A DNA stretch of 64,000 bases, from the NCBI RefSeq assembly GCF_000300335.1, contig NZ_AMRM01000002.1, positions 62,001 through 126,000 of the forward strand. Reading direction: 5' to 3'. A program made the position numbers and the translations under genes. Each line of letters opens with the position of its first letter. Position 1 is the stretch's first letter. Below are positions 16,825-25,496 of this stretch, one piece after another. Source of the stretch: Nitratireductor pacificus pht-3B. GTDB lineage: Bacteria; Pseudomonadota; Alphaproteobacteria; Rhizobiales; Rhizobiaceae. Below the pieces are notes generated by a model. That model saw only the letters and a program-made list of their open reading frames with translations. It had not been told where the DNA came from and searched no databases.

Positions 16825-18063
16825 TTACCTCGAGGCGTAAGCGGGATGTGACGTTGAAAGAGCCTCCGCAACGCGGATTGCGGCAAGAAGGCTCAAACCG
16901 GTGTGATATCCGGGGTCGAGATCGGGCGTGGCGGGCACATAGTCGGTGGGGCCCTCCGCCGTGCGGGTCTGGTAGGCAATGGCCGGCGCACCGCGCCAGT
17001 AATGGTCGAAGAATGCGCTGTCCGCCTGTTGCCAGATGGCGAGGCTGTCGGCGCTGCCGGTCAGCTGGTGGCAGAGCGCGGCAGTGCGGATCGTTTCCGG
17101 CAGCGACCACCAGGGCCGGTAAGGGCTGAGTTTTTCGCCGGAAGAAACCGAGACGGTCAGATGCAGCCCGCATTCGGCAAAGCTCGCCCGGAAGGAGGCG
17201 ATCAAAATTCGCTCAAGCGTGGCAACCAGCGCCGGGTTTTTTCGAACGGGCGCGTGGTCCAGCGCAAAGCCTGCAAACTCGATGCCGTGCCCGACATTGC
17301 AGTCATCGCCGCCCGGCACATTGCGCAGCAATCCGGTTTTCTCGTCCAGATGGTTCTCGATGACATGATCGATGAAACGCTGCGCATAGGCGGTGTGGTC
17401 TGAAAGGCCACAGTGTTCCAGCATGCCGGCGGCGCCGAGCAGGATCATGCGCGGCCCGAAATCGGCTGGCTCACCGGCAAGCGCCTCGCCACCCAGCGGC
17501 TTTTCCTCACCCATCTGGAAGCGGCCATCCTCGATTGCCGCAATCACATCGGCGAGGTAGCGCAGATGTTGAGGCAGTTCTTCGGGGGCATAGCGCGAAG
17601 CCGCAGCCACCAGCCCCTTGGCGGTGAATGCGTCGGAATAGGTGAACACGTCTCCCGCTGGTTCCTGAGCGGTCACCGCGCCATCGCCCACAGCGCGAAC
17701 AGGCCGAAGCTCGCCATCATAGCGGAAATAGACATGTCCATCGCGCGAATGCAGCTCTTTGATGCGCGCGAAGAGGGAACGCCCGGCCTCATCGAGCCGC
17801 TGAGACAGTGCCGCGTCACGGGTCTCGAAAAACACCTCATGGCTCACAAGCGCTTCGAGCCCACGCCCCTGGATCCAGCCATAGATGTAGTCGGGGCCGC
17901 GCAGCCCGTCGGCCTCGCCATAATCGGCAAGCGTCAGGCTGTTCACCTTGGTGTTGAGGAAGCCCGCCCCGAGCAGAGGGCGATCCAGCATCCACCGGAG
18001 CGTGCCGGCATTTGCCGATGCATAGCGGTCGGCTGCTTCCCGGAAGAAGGCATTTGCGCTCAT
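16825..18063 (-). CDS. AGE-superfamily sugar epimerase/isomerase
   Basis: 412 residues, the normal length for N-acylglucosamine 2-epimerase family proteins, with an (alpha/alpha)6 barrel. Family signatures visible are CNVGHGIEFAGFAL (the GHxxE pair used in catalysis), PWWSLPETIRTAAL and a late YHTGLSLL histidine. These enzymes move the C2 configuration of N-acetylglucosamine/mannosamine, cellobiose or glucose/mannose, or isomerise aldose and ketose. Here the gene overlaps the permease by ATGA (18060-18063) inside an amino-sugar/uronate operon. The substrate could be free GlcNAc/ManNAc or a disaccharide with a reducing amino sugar. An unsaturated-glycosyl-hydrolase fold is a less likely reading. 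Confidence 0.8.
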   Translation of the reverse strand: MSANAFFREAADRYASANAGTLRWMLDRPLLGAGFLNTKVNSLTLADYGEADGLRGPDYIYGWIQGRGLEALVSHEVFFETRDAALSQRLDEAGRSLFARIKELHSRDGHVYFRYDGELRPVRAVGDGAVTAQEPAGDVFTYSDAFTAKGLVAAASRYAPEELPQHLRYLADVIAAIEDGRFQMGEEKPLGGEALAGEPADFGPRMILLGAAGMLEHCGLSDHTAYAQRFIDHVIENHLDEKTGLLRNVPGGDDCNVGHGIEFAGFALDHAPVRKNPALVATLERILIASFRASFAECGLHLTVSVSSGEKLSPYRPWWSLPETIRTAALCHQLTGSADSLAIWQQADSAFFDHYWRGAPAIAYQTRTAEGPTDYVPATPDLDPGYHTGLSLLAAIRVAEALSTSHPAYASR

Positions 18064-18941
18064 TCCTTCATCCCGGTGCTGGCGACGCCCTGCACGAAGT
18101 TACGGCGCAGGATCACGAACAGCGTGATGGAGGGCACAAGCACCGCCGCAGACGCGGCGCTCAGCCGGCCGAGATCGACCGTGAAGCCGGTCTGGAACAG
18201 CGCGAGACCAACCTCGATCGTGTAGCTGTCGCGGGTTGTCGTCACGATCATCGGCCAGGCGAAGGAGGTCCATGCCTGGAAGAAGGCGAGAACGGCGAGC
18301 GCTCCGAGCGCGCCGCGCAGCAGCGGCAGGACGATCTTCCAGAAGATCCAGAACTCGCCGGCCCCGTCGATGCGCGCGGCCTCGAGCAGTTCATCGGGAA
18401 TGGAGTGCATCACGTTCTGGCGAACCAGGAAGATGCCGAAGCTCATGACCAGATAGCCAAGAAGCAGGCCCCAGAGGGAGTTGAGCACGCCCAGCGCCTG
18501 CGCCTGGAAATAGAGCGGGATCATGTAGACCTCGAAAGGCACGATGGCCGTGGCGAGGATCAGGATGAAGATGATGTTGAGCGAGCGGAACGGAAACTTG
18601 GCCAGCACATAGCCGGCGATGGCCGAGGTCATGACGATCGCCACCATGGACAGGGTGGAGAATGCGACACTGTTGAAGATCCAGAGCGGCAGCGGCGTGT
18701 CCGTCAGCACCGAGCGGAAGTTCTCCAGCGTCGGATCGGACGGGATGAGGCGCGGCGGCCATGCCAGCATTTCCTGCGGCGTCTTGAAGGCATTCGAAAC
18801 GAGGAACACCAGCGGCAGGATCATCAGGATGGAGAAGCAGAACAGGAACACATCGATGGCGAAGTCGATGAGCTTGCCCCGGGTTTTCATGCGCCCGCCG
18901 GCTTTTGGACGTGGTGTGGAGGCGGCTATCGTCTGGGTCAT
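18060..18941 (-). CDS. Carbohydrate ABC importer permease (MalG-type)
   Basis: 293 residues with six hydrophobic segments and the inner-membrane EAA motif EAARIDGAGEFWIFWKIVLPLL, where the ATPase docks. The first 20 residues are a basic cytoplasmic tail. It pairs with the MalF-type permease encoded just upstream (ATGA overlap at 18938-18941) and with the UgpC-like ATPase. The substrate is set by the binding protein, probably an oligosaccharide or amino sugar. Typical CUT1 subunit in length and order. Confidence 0.92.
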   Translation of the reverse strand: MTQTIAASTPRPKAGGRMKTRGKLIDFAIDVFLFCFSILMILPLVFLVSNAFKTPQEMLAWPPRLIPSDPTLENFRSVLTDTPLPLWIFNSVAFSTLSMVAIVMTSAIAGYVLAKFPFRSLNIIFILILATAIVPFEVYMIPLYFQAQALGVLNSLWGLLLGYLVMSFGIFLVRQNVMHSIPDELLEAARIDGAGEFWIFWKIVLPLLRGALGALAVLAFFQAWTSFAWPMIVTTTRDSYTIEVGLALFQTGFTVDLGRLSAASAAVLVPSITLFVILRRNFVQGVASTGMKE

Positions 18942-19825
18942 TTCCGCCCCTTTTCCCTGAGCAGGCCGAACTGGATGAGCGTCAGAACGAGGACGATGGA
19001 GAGAAGCACCACGGCTTCAGAAGCCGCATAGCCGACACGGTAGTTGCGGAAGCTGTTTTCGAGCATGTCGAGCACCAGAACCCGAACCTGCCTGCCGGGC
19101 GCGCCCTGCGAATCCGAGGCAAGCACGAAGGCCTGCGCATAGACATTGAAGCCGGAGATCAGCGTGACGACTGAAACATAAAGCGTGATGGGCTTCAGCA
19201 TCGGCACCGAGACATGCCAGAAGCGCTGCACGCCGGACGCGCCATCGAGCTTGGCTGCCTCGAAGAGGGAAACAGGAAGGTTCTTGAAGCCGACGAGATA
19301 GATCAGAACGGCATAGCCGAGCGCCTGCCACGAACACAGGACGATGATGCAGATCACCGAAAGTACGGGATCGAAAAGCCAGGCCTGCGCCGGAATTCCG
19401 AAGAACTCGAGCAGGGCATTGAGCGGGCCGAGTTTGGCGTCGAATATCCATTTCCAGGCCATCGCCGCCGGCACGAGTGAAACGACATGGGGAATGAAGA
19501 CGGACGTTTCGTAGAAGCCGGAGAAACGCGAATGCGTGCGATGGTGGATGAGGCCGGCGATCACCATGGCGGTGGGGACCGTGAGAATGACCACGCCGAA
19601 AGCGATGATCGACGTGTTGGTCAGGGCGTTCAGGAAGAGCTGGTCGTGAAAGAGTTCGCGGAAATTCGCCAGGCCGATGAATGGCTTGTTCTTCGACAGG
19701 ATGTTCCACTCATGCAGGCTCAGCCGCAATGTCTCGACAATCGGGTACATCCGCACCCAGGCAAAGATCGCCAGCGTCGGTAGGATCGCCAGAATGGCAA
19801 AGCGCCATCGCTTCTGTTGCAGCAT
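18938..19825 (-). CDS. Carbohydrate ABC importer permease (MalF-type)
   Basis: 295 residues, six predicted membrane segments, and an EAA loop reading EAAKLDGASGVQRFWHVSVPML. It lacks the large periplasmic P2 loop of E. coli MalF, as in most CUT1 systems such as UgpA. It forms the heterodimeric channel with the MalG-type partner. It is separated from the upstream binding-protein gene by 78 bases holding a perfect stem-loop, which probably sets the higher expression of the binding protein. Confidence 0.92.
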   Translation of the reverse strand: MLQQKRWRFAILAILPTLAIFAWVRMYPIVETLRLSLHEWNILSKNKPFIGLANFRELFHDQLFLNALTNTSIIAFGVVILTVPTAMVIAGLIHHRTHSRFSGFYETSVFIPHVVSLVPAAMAWKWIFDAKLGPLNALLEFFGIPAQAWLFDPVLSVICIIVLCSWQALGYAVLIYLVGFKNLPVSLFEAAKLDGASGVQRFWHVSVPMLKPITLYVSVVTLISGFNVYAQAFVLASDSQGAPGRQVRVLVLDMLENSFRNYRVGYAASEAVVLLSIVLVLTLIQFGLLREKGRK

Positions 19826-19853
19826 CTTGTCCCCGTCCGCCTGAAGTCACTGG

Positions 19854-19881
19854 CCGGAAACGGCGCGGACGCCGTTTCCGG
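19854..19881 (-). promoter_or_regulatory. Intercistronic stem-loop after sugar-binding-protein gene
   Basis: Perfect 12-bp stem: CCGGAAACGGCG (19854-19865), loop CGGA, CGCCGTTTCCGG (19870-19881). It lies between the binding-protein stop and the permease start with no T-run. Such stems commonly protect the upstream mRNA from 3' exonucleases or partly attenuate, giving excess binding protein over permease. Confidence 0.75.
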
Positions 19882-19903
19882 GATGAGGGTATCGATGAAG
19901 CGC

Positions 19904-21226
19904 CTATTCGGCGAGAAGGCCTTCGCGCTTCAGGATGTTGTTGGTCTCTTCGGCTGCCTTGGCGAGCATCGCGTCGATCGCGGCGTCGTCTTCGGCCAGC
20001 GAGGCGTCGCCATAGGCGTTGGTGAGCTGTGCGGCGAGCCGCGTCAGCACCTCCTCGATCGGACCGATGGCCGGCAGGGTAAAGAACTTGTAGTCGGCCG
20101 GGTAATCGACGAATGCACCGTAGGCGGGAACCTTTTCCGTGACGACGCCGTAGTCGACGCCCGACCGGTTGGGCAGCCAGCCGACATTATCGAGAAGCCA
20201 GACCAGGTTATCCGGATCGTTGGCCGCCTGCACATAGGCCCATGCGGCCTCCGCGTCTTCACCCTCGACGGCGTTCACGTAGAGATTGGCCGGCAGGGCG
20301 ATGGAGCCCACTGGCAGCGGCGCGGTCGCATAGTTCAGGTCGGGCGACTTGGCCGCGATGTCGGCGATGACCCAGGATTCGCGGATGAACATGGCCGTCT
20401 GACCGCGCTCGAAAGCCTCGGCGTCCGCCGGCATTTCGGGCGACACGGTCTTCAGGACATGCACGTTTTCCAGATACTGCTTGACCGCCTTGCGGCCGGC
20501 CTCGTTGGCATAGTTGGCCTGCCATTTGCCGTCGCTCACCTCTTCGATGACCGAGCCGCCATACTGGAACAGGTTGATCCAGAATTTTTCGGCGATGCCC
20601 TGACCGCCGCCGGAAAGGCGCAGACTCCACCCCGAAACGGTCGCCTTGCCGTTGGCATCGCGCTGGGTCAGCTTCTCGGCGTAGTCCGTATAGGCTTCCA
20701 TGGTCTGGGGCGGCTCCTTGAGCCCGGCAGCCTCGAACATGTCGACATTGTAGAAGAGGGCGCCCTGGCCGCGGAAAAGCGGAACGCCGTACACGGTTCC
20801 GTTCTTGCTGGCGGCATCGACGAAGAATTCGCCGAAATTATCCTTGTTGGTGACGAAGCTCGCCACGGCGTCCGGTGCGGCCGGCAGAAGATCGTTTTCG
20901 ATGTAGCGGCTGGCCGTGGAGCCGGCAAGCTCGATCACGGTCACGCCGGCGGAGCCGGAGGTGAGGCCGAGCGCAATACGCTTCTCGTGCTCGCGCAGCG
21001 CAATGGCTTCGACGTTGACCTCGAGGTCGGGATATTTTTCCTTCAGCCCTTCCGCCACATGCTCATAGAACGGCGCCATCTCTGGATAGCCGCTCCAGAC
21101 ATTGATGGTCTGGGCGAATGCGGAGCCGGAAACAGCGGTGATCGCCGCCGTCAGCGACAGTGCCGCGATGCGCGCTGCGACGCTGGAGCTGCCGGATTTA
21201 TGGGTGCTGGACCTGTACGCTCTCAT
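19904..21226 (-). CDS. Carbohydrate ABC importer solute-binding protein (family 1)
   Basis: 440 residues. The leader MRAYRSSTHKSG... contains a hydrophobic core ending SGSAFAQ, a signal peptide of about 39 residues cleaved before TINVWSGYPEM. The mature protein has the cluster-1 sugar-binding look (INVWSGYPEM near the start, aromatic-rich binding loops, length about 400). AGGGAGAACAG precedes the ATG. It heads the second half of the operon: an operator-like palindrome sits 60 bases upstream (21287-21300) and a strong stem-loop follows. It captures the operon's sugar in the periplasm; the ligand is unknown but should contain an amino sugar or uronate. Confidence 0.92.
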   Translation of the reverse strand: MRAYRSSTHKSGSSSVAARIAALSLTAAITAVSGSAFAQTINVWSGYPEMAPFYEHVAEGLKEKYPDLEVNVEAIALREHEKRIALGLTSGSAGVTVIELAGSTASRYIENDLLPAAPDAVASFVTNKDNFGEFFVDAASKNGTVYGVPLFRGQGALFYNVDMFEAAGLKEPPQTMEAYTDYAEKLTQRDANGKATVSGWSLRLSGGGQGIAEKFWINLFQYGGSVIEEVSDGKWQANYANEAGRKAVKQYLENVHVLKTVSPEMPADAEAFERGQTAMFIRESWVIADIAAKSPDLNYATAPLPVGSIALPANLYVNAVEGEDAEAAWAYVQAANDPDNLVWLLDNVGWLPNRSGVDYGVVTEKVPAYGAFVDYPADYKFFTLPAIGPIEEVLTRLAAQLTNAYGDASLAEDDAAIDAMLAKAAEETNNILKREGLLAE

Positions 21227-21286
21227 CTTCTGTTCTCCCTTTTGACGTTAGCAGACTGCAGAAACGTTCCCGATGAAAAATTGCCA

Positions 21287-21300
21287 TGCAACCGGTTGCG
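21287..21300. promoter_or_regulatory. LacI-type operator candidate (copy 1)
   Basis: TGCAACCGGTTGCG, containing the perfect 12-bp palindrome GCAACCGGTTGC (21288-21299), lies about 60 bases upstream of the binding-protein ATG. The same core occurs in front of the nagB-like gene beside the LacI gene. An even palindrome with a central CG is typical of LacI-family operators, so this is probably where the local LacI protein represses transport. Confidence 0.8.
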
Positions 21301-21370
21301 CGTCAAGTCGAGCTGCTTCTGCATTGGTATGGCCGGATCGCATCTCGCGGGATTCCGGCCGCGCCTCCCT

Positions 21371-22633
21371 CTATCCCCTGCCGGGCCCGGTTCTCCCAAG
21401 AAGTTCTGTAGCCGCAGTCGCGATTGCCTCTGCGCAACCGGGTGCGAAGCCGGCCGGCTGGCCGTAATAGCGGTGGGCCTCGTCCACTTCATATCCGCCG
21501 AAAGCGTACTCTTCTTCCGGCGGGATATAACCGGGATTGTCTTCCGCGAACCCGGCGATGAAGGCCGGGCGCTCGCCACAGGCTGCACGCAGGCCGAGCG
21601 CGGTCGCCGCAAAGATTTCTCCAGGCAGGCCGATGATGGGCAGTCCGCCCCAGTCGAGCACGGAGACCCGCCCGGAGAGGGCGTCGGCAGGCTCGAGCGC
21701 AATCGTCTCGGCCCAGTGAATCCAGGCATCGAGAAGCGCCGCCTGTGCCGGCTCCGCCTCTGCGCGCTCGGTGCGCCATCGCGTTGCCAGTTGCGCCGGC
21801 GTCTCTGTTTCACGACGCTCGAAGGGCAGGGTAACCTGCGCTTCCAGCGCCTTCACGTCTCGGCCAAGTGACTGTTGTGGTGCTTCCAGCGCTGCCCTTG
21901 CAATTACCTCGCCAGTTCGCTCGGCCGCCGCAAAGCTGCGATCCGGGTTTGTCGCAAGGCTGATCGATGCGTGGGCGCTGTGACCGGTGTTTGCGTCGCC
22001 CACGCATCCCGTAACGAAGAGGGCGGTGGCCGAGGGATGCGCGGCTTCGAGCGCCCGGCGCACATAATGCGGATAATCGGCGGTCCACAGCCTGTTGTCT
22101 GCGCCGAGCACCACGGGGTGGCAGGCATAGCCCGTCATCAGGGCAATCATGTCGCCATTCTCGTCGCGTACACGCAGAAGTGGCAGGGCGCGATCCACCG
22201 GTCCGTCCGGGTGGCGGCGATTGCGGGCAATGTCGGGGTCGGATCCGAGCCCGACCGAAAGCGTTGCAGGTCTCTGCGCGGCGACAGCCTGATTGATCGC
22301 CTCGACACAGGCATCTTCCAGCCTTTGCAAATAGGTCTCGTCCGTCTCAATCGTCAGGCGGCCGGCCATTGAGACGGGACCGCCATGATTGTGCAAGGCG
22401 CTGATGATGACGTTCGTGTCAGGGAGGGTGCAGCGGCGGCGGATGCGCGCGCTCATGTCTCGGTGCAGCCCGATCACGTCGGCAACCACCATCGCCGTAT
22501 CGTTGACAGCCAGCGCACGAACCGTCAGCGGGTCATGCGCACCGGTGGCCGGCAGGGTGCGGGCGGCGAAGCCCGAAAGCGGGAGGCCTGCCGGTGGTGT
22601 GATGTCTACGGTGGCGACGCCTGCGCGGATCAT
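21371..22633 (-). CDS. Neutral/alkaline ceramidase-like metal amidase
   Basis: 420 residues, no signal peptide. The start IRAGVATVDITPPAGLPLSGFA is the signature opening of the neutral ceramidase catalytic domain. ISALHNHGGP (H81, H83) and GYACHP (H172) correspond to the zinc-binding histidines of bacterial ceramidase. True ceramidases are secreted and longer (about 650 residues), with a C-terminal Ig-like domain; this one is cytoplasmic and single-domain. Placed between nagA-like and the binding-protein gene (ATGA overlap with nagA at 22630-22633), it more likely cleaves an N-acyl or other amide bond of an imported amino sugar than a ceramide. Activity is inferred. Confidence 0.78.
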   Translation of the reverse strand: MIRAGVATVDITPPAGLPLSGFAARTLPATGAHDPLTVRALAVNDTAMVVADVIGLHRDMSARIRRRCTLPDTNVIISALHNHGGPVSMAGRLTIETDETYLQRLEDACVEAINQAVAAQRPATLSVGLGSDPDIARNRRHPDGPVDRALPLLRVRDENGDMIALMTGYACHPVVLGADNRLWTADYPHYVRRALEAAHPSATALFVTGCVGDANTGHSAHASISLATNPDRSFAAAERTGEVIARAALEAPQQSLGRDVKALEAQVTLPFERRETETPAQLATRWRTERAEAEPAQAALLDAWIHWAETIALEPADALSGRVSVLDWGGLPIIGLPGEIFAATALGLRAACGERPAFIAGFAEDNPGYIPPEEEYAFGGYEVDEAHRYYGQPAGFAPGCAEAIATAATELLGRTGPGRG

Positions 22634-23781
22634 GCGGAGAAGACCTCCTCACCGTGAACGAGCGTGTTCCCCAGCACAAAGGAGCCGGTTTTCCCGTCAA
22701 TGGAAAAGCGGATCAGGTCGGCCGGGGCATTCAGTTTCACGACGCCTCGCCCGTCGAGAAACGCACCGGGATTGACCGTGGCGAGCCTCAGCGCCTGCGT
22801 CAGCGAAAGCCCGGCCATGCGCATGGCGATCGGTACGTTCTCGATCAAGGGCAGGCCGGCTCCGGCCAGATAGGGTGTCCCGGCAATCCCAATGCGCCCG
22901 TCGGCGCGCACCTCGACATCGCCGCCAATCGCCTGCCGGTAGATGCCAGGCTCCATGCCGGCCAGCGCCACGCTGTCGGAAACCAGTAGGGCGCGTTCCA
23001 GTCCCTTGGCGCGCAGCATGGTCTTGAACGTGTCGTCCGGCAGGTGATGGCCGTCGGTGATGAGCGTGGCGGTCAGCCGGTCATCGGCGAGCTGCGCCCA
23101 GATCAGGTTCGGATGGCGGGGCATGAGCGCGGCTGCACCATTGCCCAGATGCGTCGAGAGCCGTGCGCCGGCCTCTGCGGCCGCATGGATCTGTTCCGGC
23201 GTGGCAGAAGAATGCCCAATGGCGACATGAACGTCCTGCGCCGTCACTGCGCGAATATAGGCCGGGGCCTCTTCATATTCGGGCGCCAGGGTCACGAGGC
23301 GCACAAGACCGCCGCTCGCCTTCTGCCATGCATTGAATTCATCGAGGGAAGGCGGCCTCACATGCTCCGCCGGATGCGCGCCGCGCGGCCCGTCTTCCGG
23401 CGCGATGCTCGGGCCTTCCATGTGGACGCCGGGGATCATGCGCGCGCAAAGAACATCTTCACGCCGCGCCGTGGCGATGGCGTCGAGTGCATCGAGCAGC
23501 CGCTCGCGCGAACCGGTCACAAGGGTTGGCAGATAGCTTGTCACGCCGAGCGCGGCCATGATGCGGGTGAGTTCTGAAACACGCTTCGGCGTCAGCGCGC
23601 CGTCATTCAGGTCGAGGCCTGCATAACCATTGACCTGAAGGTCGACCAGGCCGGGCGTGAGATAGGTGTCATCCTGCGAATCCGTCTCGGCAATGGCCGC
23701 GATCCGCCCGTCGCGGATCGTGATGGCGATGCCGCCTCCGGTAACGGGATCGCGCCCGGCTATGGTCTTCTCCGTGCTCAC
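22630..23781 (-). CDS. nagA: N-acetylglucosamine-6-phosphate deacetylase
   Basis: 383 residues, the usual length. An amidohydrolase-superfamily enzyme removing acetate from GlcNAc-6-phosphate to give glucosamine-6-phosphate. Visible motifs are GLVDLQVNGYAG (as in E. coli PGFIDVQLNG), HMEGPSIAPEDGPRGAH (metal-ligand Glu), AIGHSSAT (His), STHLGNG (His) and LVSDSVALAG (catalytic Asp). The usual HLFNAM is HLGNG here, which changes the substrate-side loop. It overlaps the SIS gene by ATGA (23778-23781). In this window it can serve both the LacI-linked operon and the sialic acid route. Confidence 0.88.
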   Translation of the reverse strand: MSTEKTIAGRDPVTGGGIAITIRDGRIAAIAETDSQDDTYLTPGLVDLQVNGYAGLDLNDGALTPKRVSELTRIMAALGVTSYLPTLVTGSRERLLDALDAIATARREDVLCARMIPGVHMEGPSIAPEDGPRGAHPAEHVRPPSLDEFNAWQKASGGLVRLVTLAPEYEEAPAYIRAVTAQDVHVAIGHSSATPEQIHAAAEAGARLSTHLGNGAAALMPRHPNLIWAQLADDRLTATLITDGHHLPDDTFKTMLRAKGLERALLVSDSVALAGMEPGIYRQAIGGDVEVRADGRIGIAGTPYLAGAGLPLIENVPIAMRMAGLSLTQALRLATVNPGAFLDGRGVVKLNAPADLIRFSIDGKTGSFVLGNTLVHGEEVFSA

Positions 23782-24548
23782 AGCGCGCGAACCCGGTCGC
23801 GGAAGCGGGCCAGGAAACGGGCATTGGCTTCGTCGCCACCCGGTGCGTTGCCGCTGCGCCAGACCGGCGGTTCGACGCCACGGTCGAGCAGTTTGGCAAC
23901 GGTGCGGATCACTAGGCAGTTCAGTGCGAACGCATTGGCAAATGTGGAGATGGCGGAGATGTTCTCGGTCATGCCGGGCAGGCTGACCACCGCATCGCCG
24001 ATCGGGACTTTCGTGTCGATGGCGATGTCGACCACATCATGCAAATTCTTCTTTTCCGGGTGGCGCGCCGGATGGTTCGGGCTCGTGCTCTCGGCATGTT
24101 CGCGCGAGCTGACGCCAATGAGGAAAGCCCCGCGAGACTTCGCTTCCAGCGCAGCGTCGATCAGGGCTGCGTTGATGCCGTAGGCGTTTGCAAGGATCAG
24201 CACGTCGTCTTCGCCAAGCCGGGCATCGGCAATGACAACACGGCCGTAACCCGGCGTGCGCTCGATCGCCATGGAGCGCAATGCCCCGTTGGAAAGCAGG
24301 GTGCCTTCATCGAGAATGGCGCTCATGTGCATCAGGCCACCGGCCCGGAAGAACACTTCCTGGCTGGCGAGATTGGAGTGTCCGCCGGGACCGAAGATGT
24401 GCACAAGCCGGTCGGCCTCGATCTGGGAGGCAAGACGCTCGGCGGCCTTGTCCAGAGCGTCGCGCTCCTCGACAAGGATGCGCTGCATGAGCGCGTGGCT
24501 CGTTGCGAGATAGTCTGCGCAGATCGCGTCGGCGTTGATCTCAGGCAT
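23778..24548 (-). CDS. SIS-domain sugar-phosphate-binding protein
   Basis: 256 residues from the ATG at 24548, which overlaps the nagB-like stop by 8 bases. A single SIS (sugar isomerase) domain is shown by HIFGPGGHSNLASQEVFFRAGG and the phosphosugar loop LIGVSSREHAEST. It resembles the COG4821 group of stand-alone SIS proteins found with amino-sugar genes. SIS domains bind or isomerise phosphosugars (GlmS, AgaS, MurQ-like). There is no fused HTH, so it is an enzyme or sensor subunit, not a RpiR regulator. The exact reaction is unknown; etherase, isomerase or deaminase are all possible. Confidence 0.8.
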   Translation of the reverse strand: MPEINADAICADYLATSHALMQRILVEERDALDKAAERLASQIEADRLVHIFGPGGHSNLASQEVFFRAGGLMHMSAILDEGTLLSNGALRSMAIERTPGYGRVVIADARLGEDDVLILANAYGINAALIDAALEAKSRGAFLIGVSSREHAESTSPNHPARHPEKKNLHDVVDIAIDTKVPIGDAVVSLPGMTENISAISTFANAFALNCLVIRTVAKLLDRGVEPPVWRSGNAPGGDEANARFLARFRDRVRAL

Positions 24549-25332
24549 CGGGGTCGGCCTCTTTGTCCAGATAGAGTGTGCAGTTCCCATGTTCGCGCAG
24601 AACGCTTGCCGGACATGCGGTTGTGCGCTCGCCGTGCAGCGCTCCGCGCACGGCGTTGCGCTTGTGCGCGCCAGGCACGATGCAGAACAGGCGGTCGGCG
24701 CGCAACAGCCTTGGAATGGTGAGCGTCAGCGCGGTGCGCGGCACCGCATCGAGGCTTTCAAAGCCGCCATCGTCATATTGTTGCTGGCGACAGACGGCGT
24801 CGAGCTCCACCAGCTTGACGTCCAGCGGGTCGTCGAAATCGGCGATGGGCGGATCGTTGAATGCGATGTGGCCATTGACGCCGATGCCGAGGCAGACGAG
24901 GTCGATAGGCGCTTCGTCCAGCAGTGCGGCGTAGCGGCGCGCCTCGGCCTCCGGATCAGCGCCAGGGTTGATGCGATGAGCGGCGGCCAGCGGAAGGGCA
25001 TCGAAAATATGGCGGTTCAGCCAGTGCGCGAAGCGCTGGGGCGCATCCGGCGCAAGCCCGATGAACTCGTCCATGTGAAAGGCTATCACGCGCGACCAGT
25101 CGATGTCCGGCATGGCGCGCAGCTGCCTGATCATCGAGGCCTGGCTCGGTGCGGACGCGAAGATGACCCGCACATTCTTCCGGCTGGCAAGCCGGGTACG
25201 AAGCGCTTCGGCGATGTCCGTGGCAGCGGCAGCCCCCATCGCATCGCGGTCTGCGAAGGTTCTTACGGTGAGCCTATCGACCTTTCGGTCAACGAGCGGG
25301 ATTGGCTGGAGCGCGGCTTGGCTATGCTGCAA
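24541..25332 (-). CDS. nagB: Glucosamine-6-phosphate deaminase-like protein
   Basis: 263 residues from a TTG, supported by a GGAG ribosome site 8 bases upstream. The NagB fold is shown by FASAPSQASM (phosphate loop), FHMDEFIGL (catalytic Asp region) and LGIGVNGHIAFNDP (family signature). The E. coli sequence has GNDGHIAFNEP; here Asp of DGH is Asn and the final Glu is Asp, a variant seen in part of the family, so efficiency or substrate may differ. It converts glucosamine-6-phosphate to fructose-6-phosphate plus ammonia. It is the first gene of the operon and is divergent from the LacI gene, with an operator between them. Confidence 0.85.
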   Translation of the reverse strand: MQHSQAALQPIPLVDRKVDRLTVRTFADRDAMGAAAATDIAEALRTRLASRKNVRVIFASAPSQASMIRQLRAMPDIDWSRVIAFHMDEFIGLAPDAPQRFAHWLNRHIFDALPLAAAHRINPGADPEAEARRYAALLDEAPIDLVCLGIGVNGHIAFNDPPIADFDDPLDVKLVELDAVCRQQQYDDGGFESLDAVPRTALTLTIPRLLRADRLFCIVPGAHKRNAVRGALHGERTTACPASVLREHGNCTLYLDKEADPDA

Positions 25333-25409
25333 ATCATGTCTCCGAAGATTGCGCCTGCCGATCGCAGGGCCTTGCGGCAGAGTAGAACAGGAGTTCGGGC
25401 ACTATGCGG

Positions 25410-25423
25410 TGCAACCGGTTGCA
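25410..25423. promoter_or_regulatory. LacI-type operator candidate (copy 2)
   Basis: TGCAACCGGTTGCA is a perfect 14-bp palindrome in the intergenic region between the nagB-like gene (start 25332) and the lacI-type gene (start 25497). Its 12-bp core and flanking bases (followed by TGTCA here and GCGTCA at the other copy) match the site before the sugar-binding-protein gene. It can repress both divergent units. Confidence 0.85.
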
Positions 25424-25496
25424 TGTCAACGGCTTGCCTGCCACCTCGCGGCGGGGCATCTTGCGAGAATGGTGGCACAAGGTTCGAGGGCAGACA

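Noticed and set aside
19817-21871. 684-codon open frame on the plus strand
   Set aside because: It is antisense to the sugar-binding-protein gene and part of the ceramidase-like gene, both with strong family evidence; GC-rich codon bias leaves the complementary frame free of stops.
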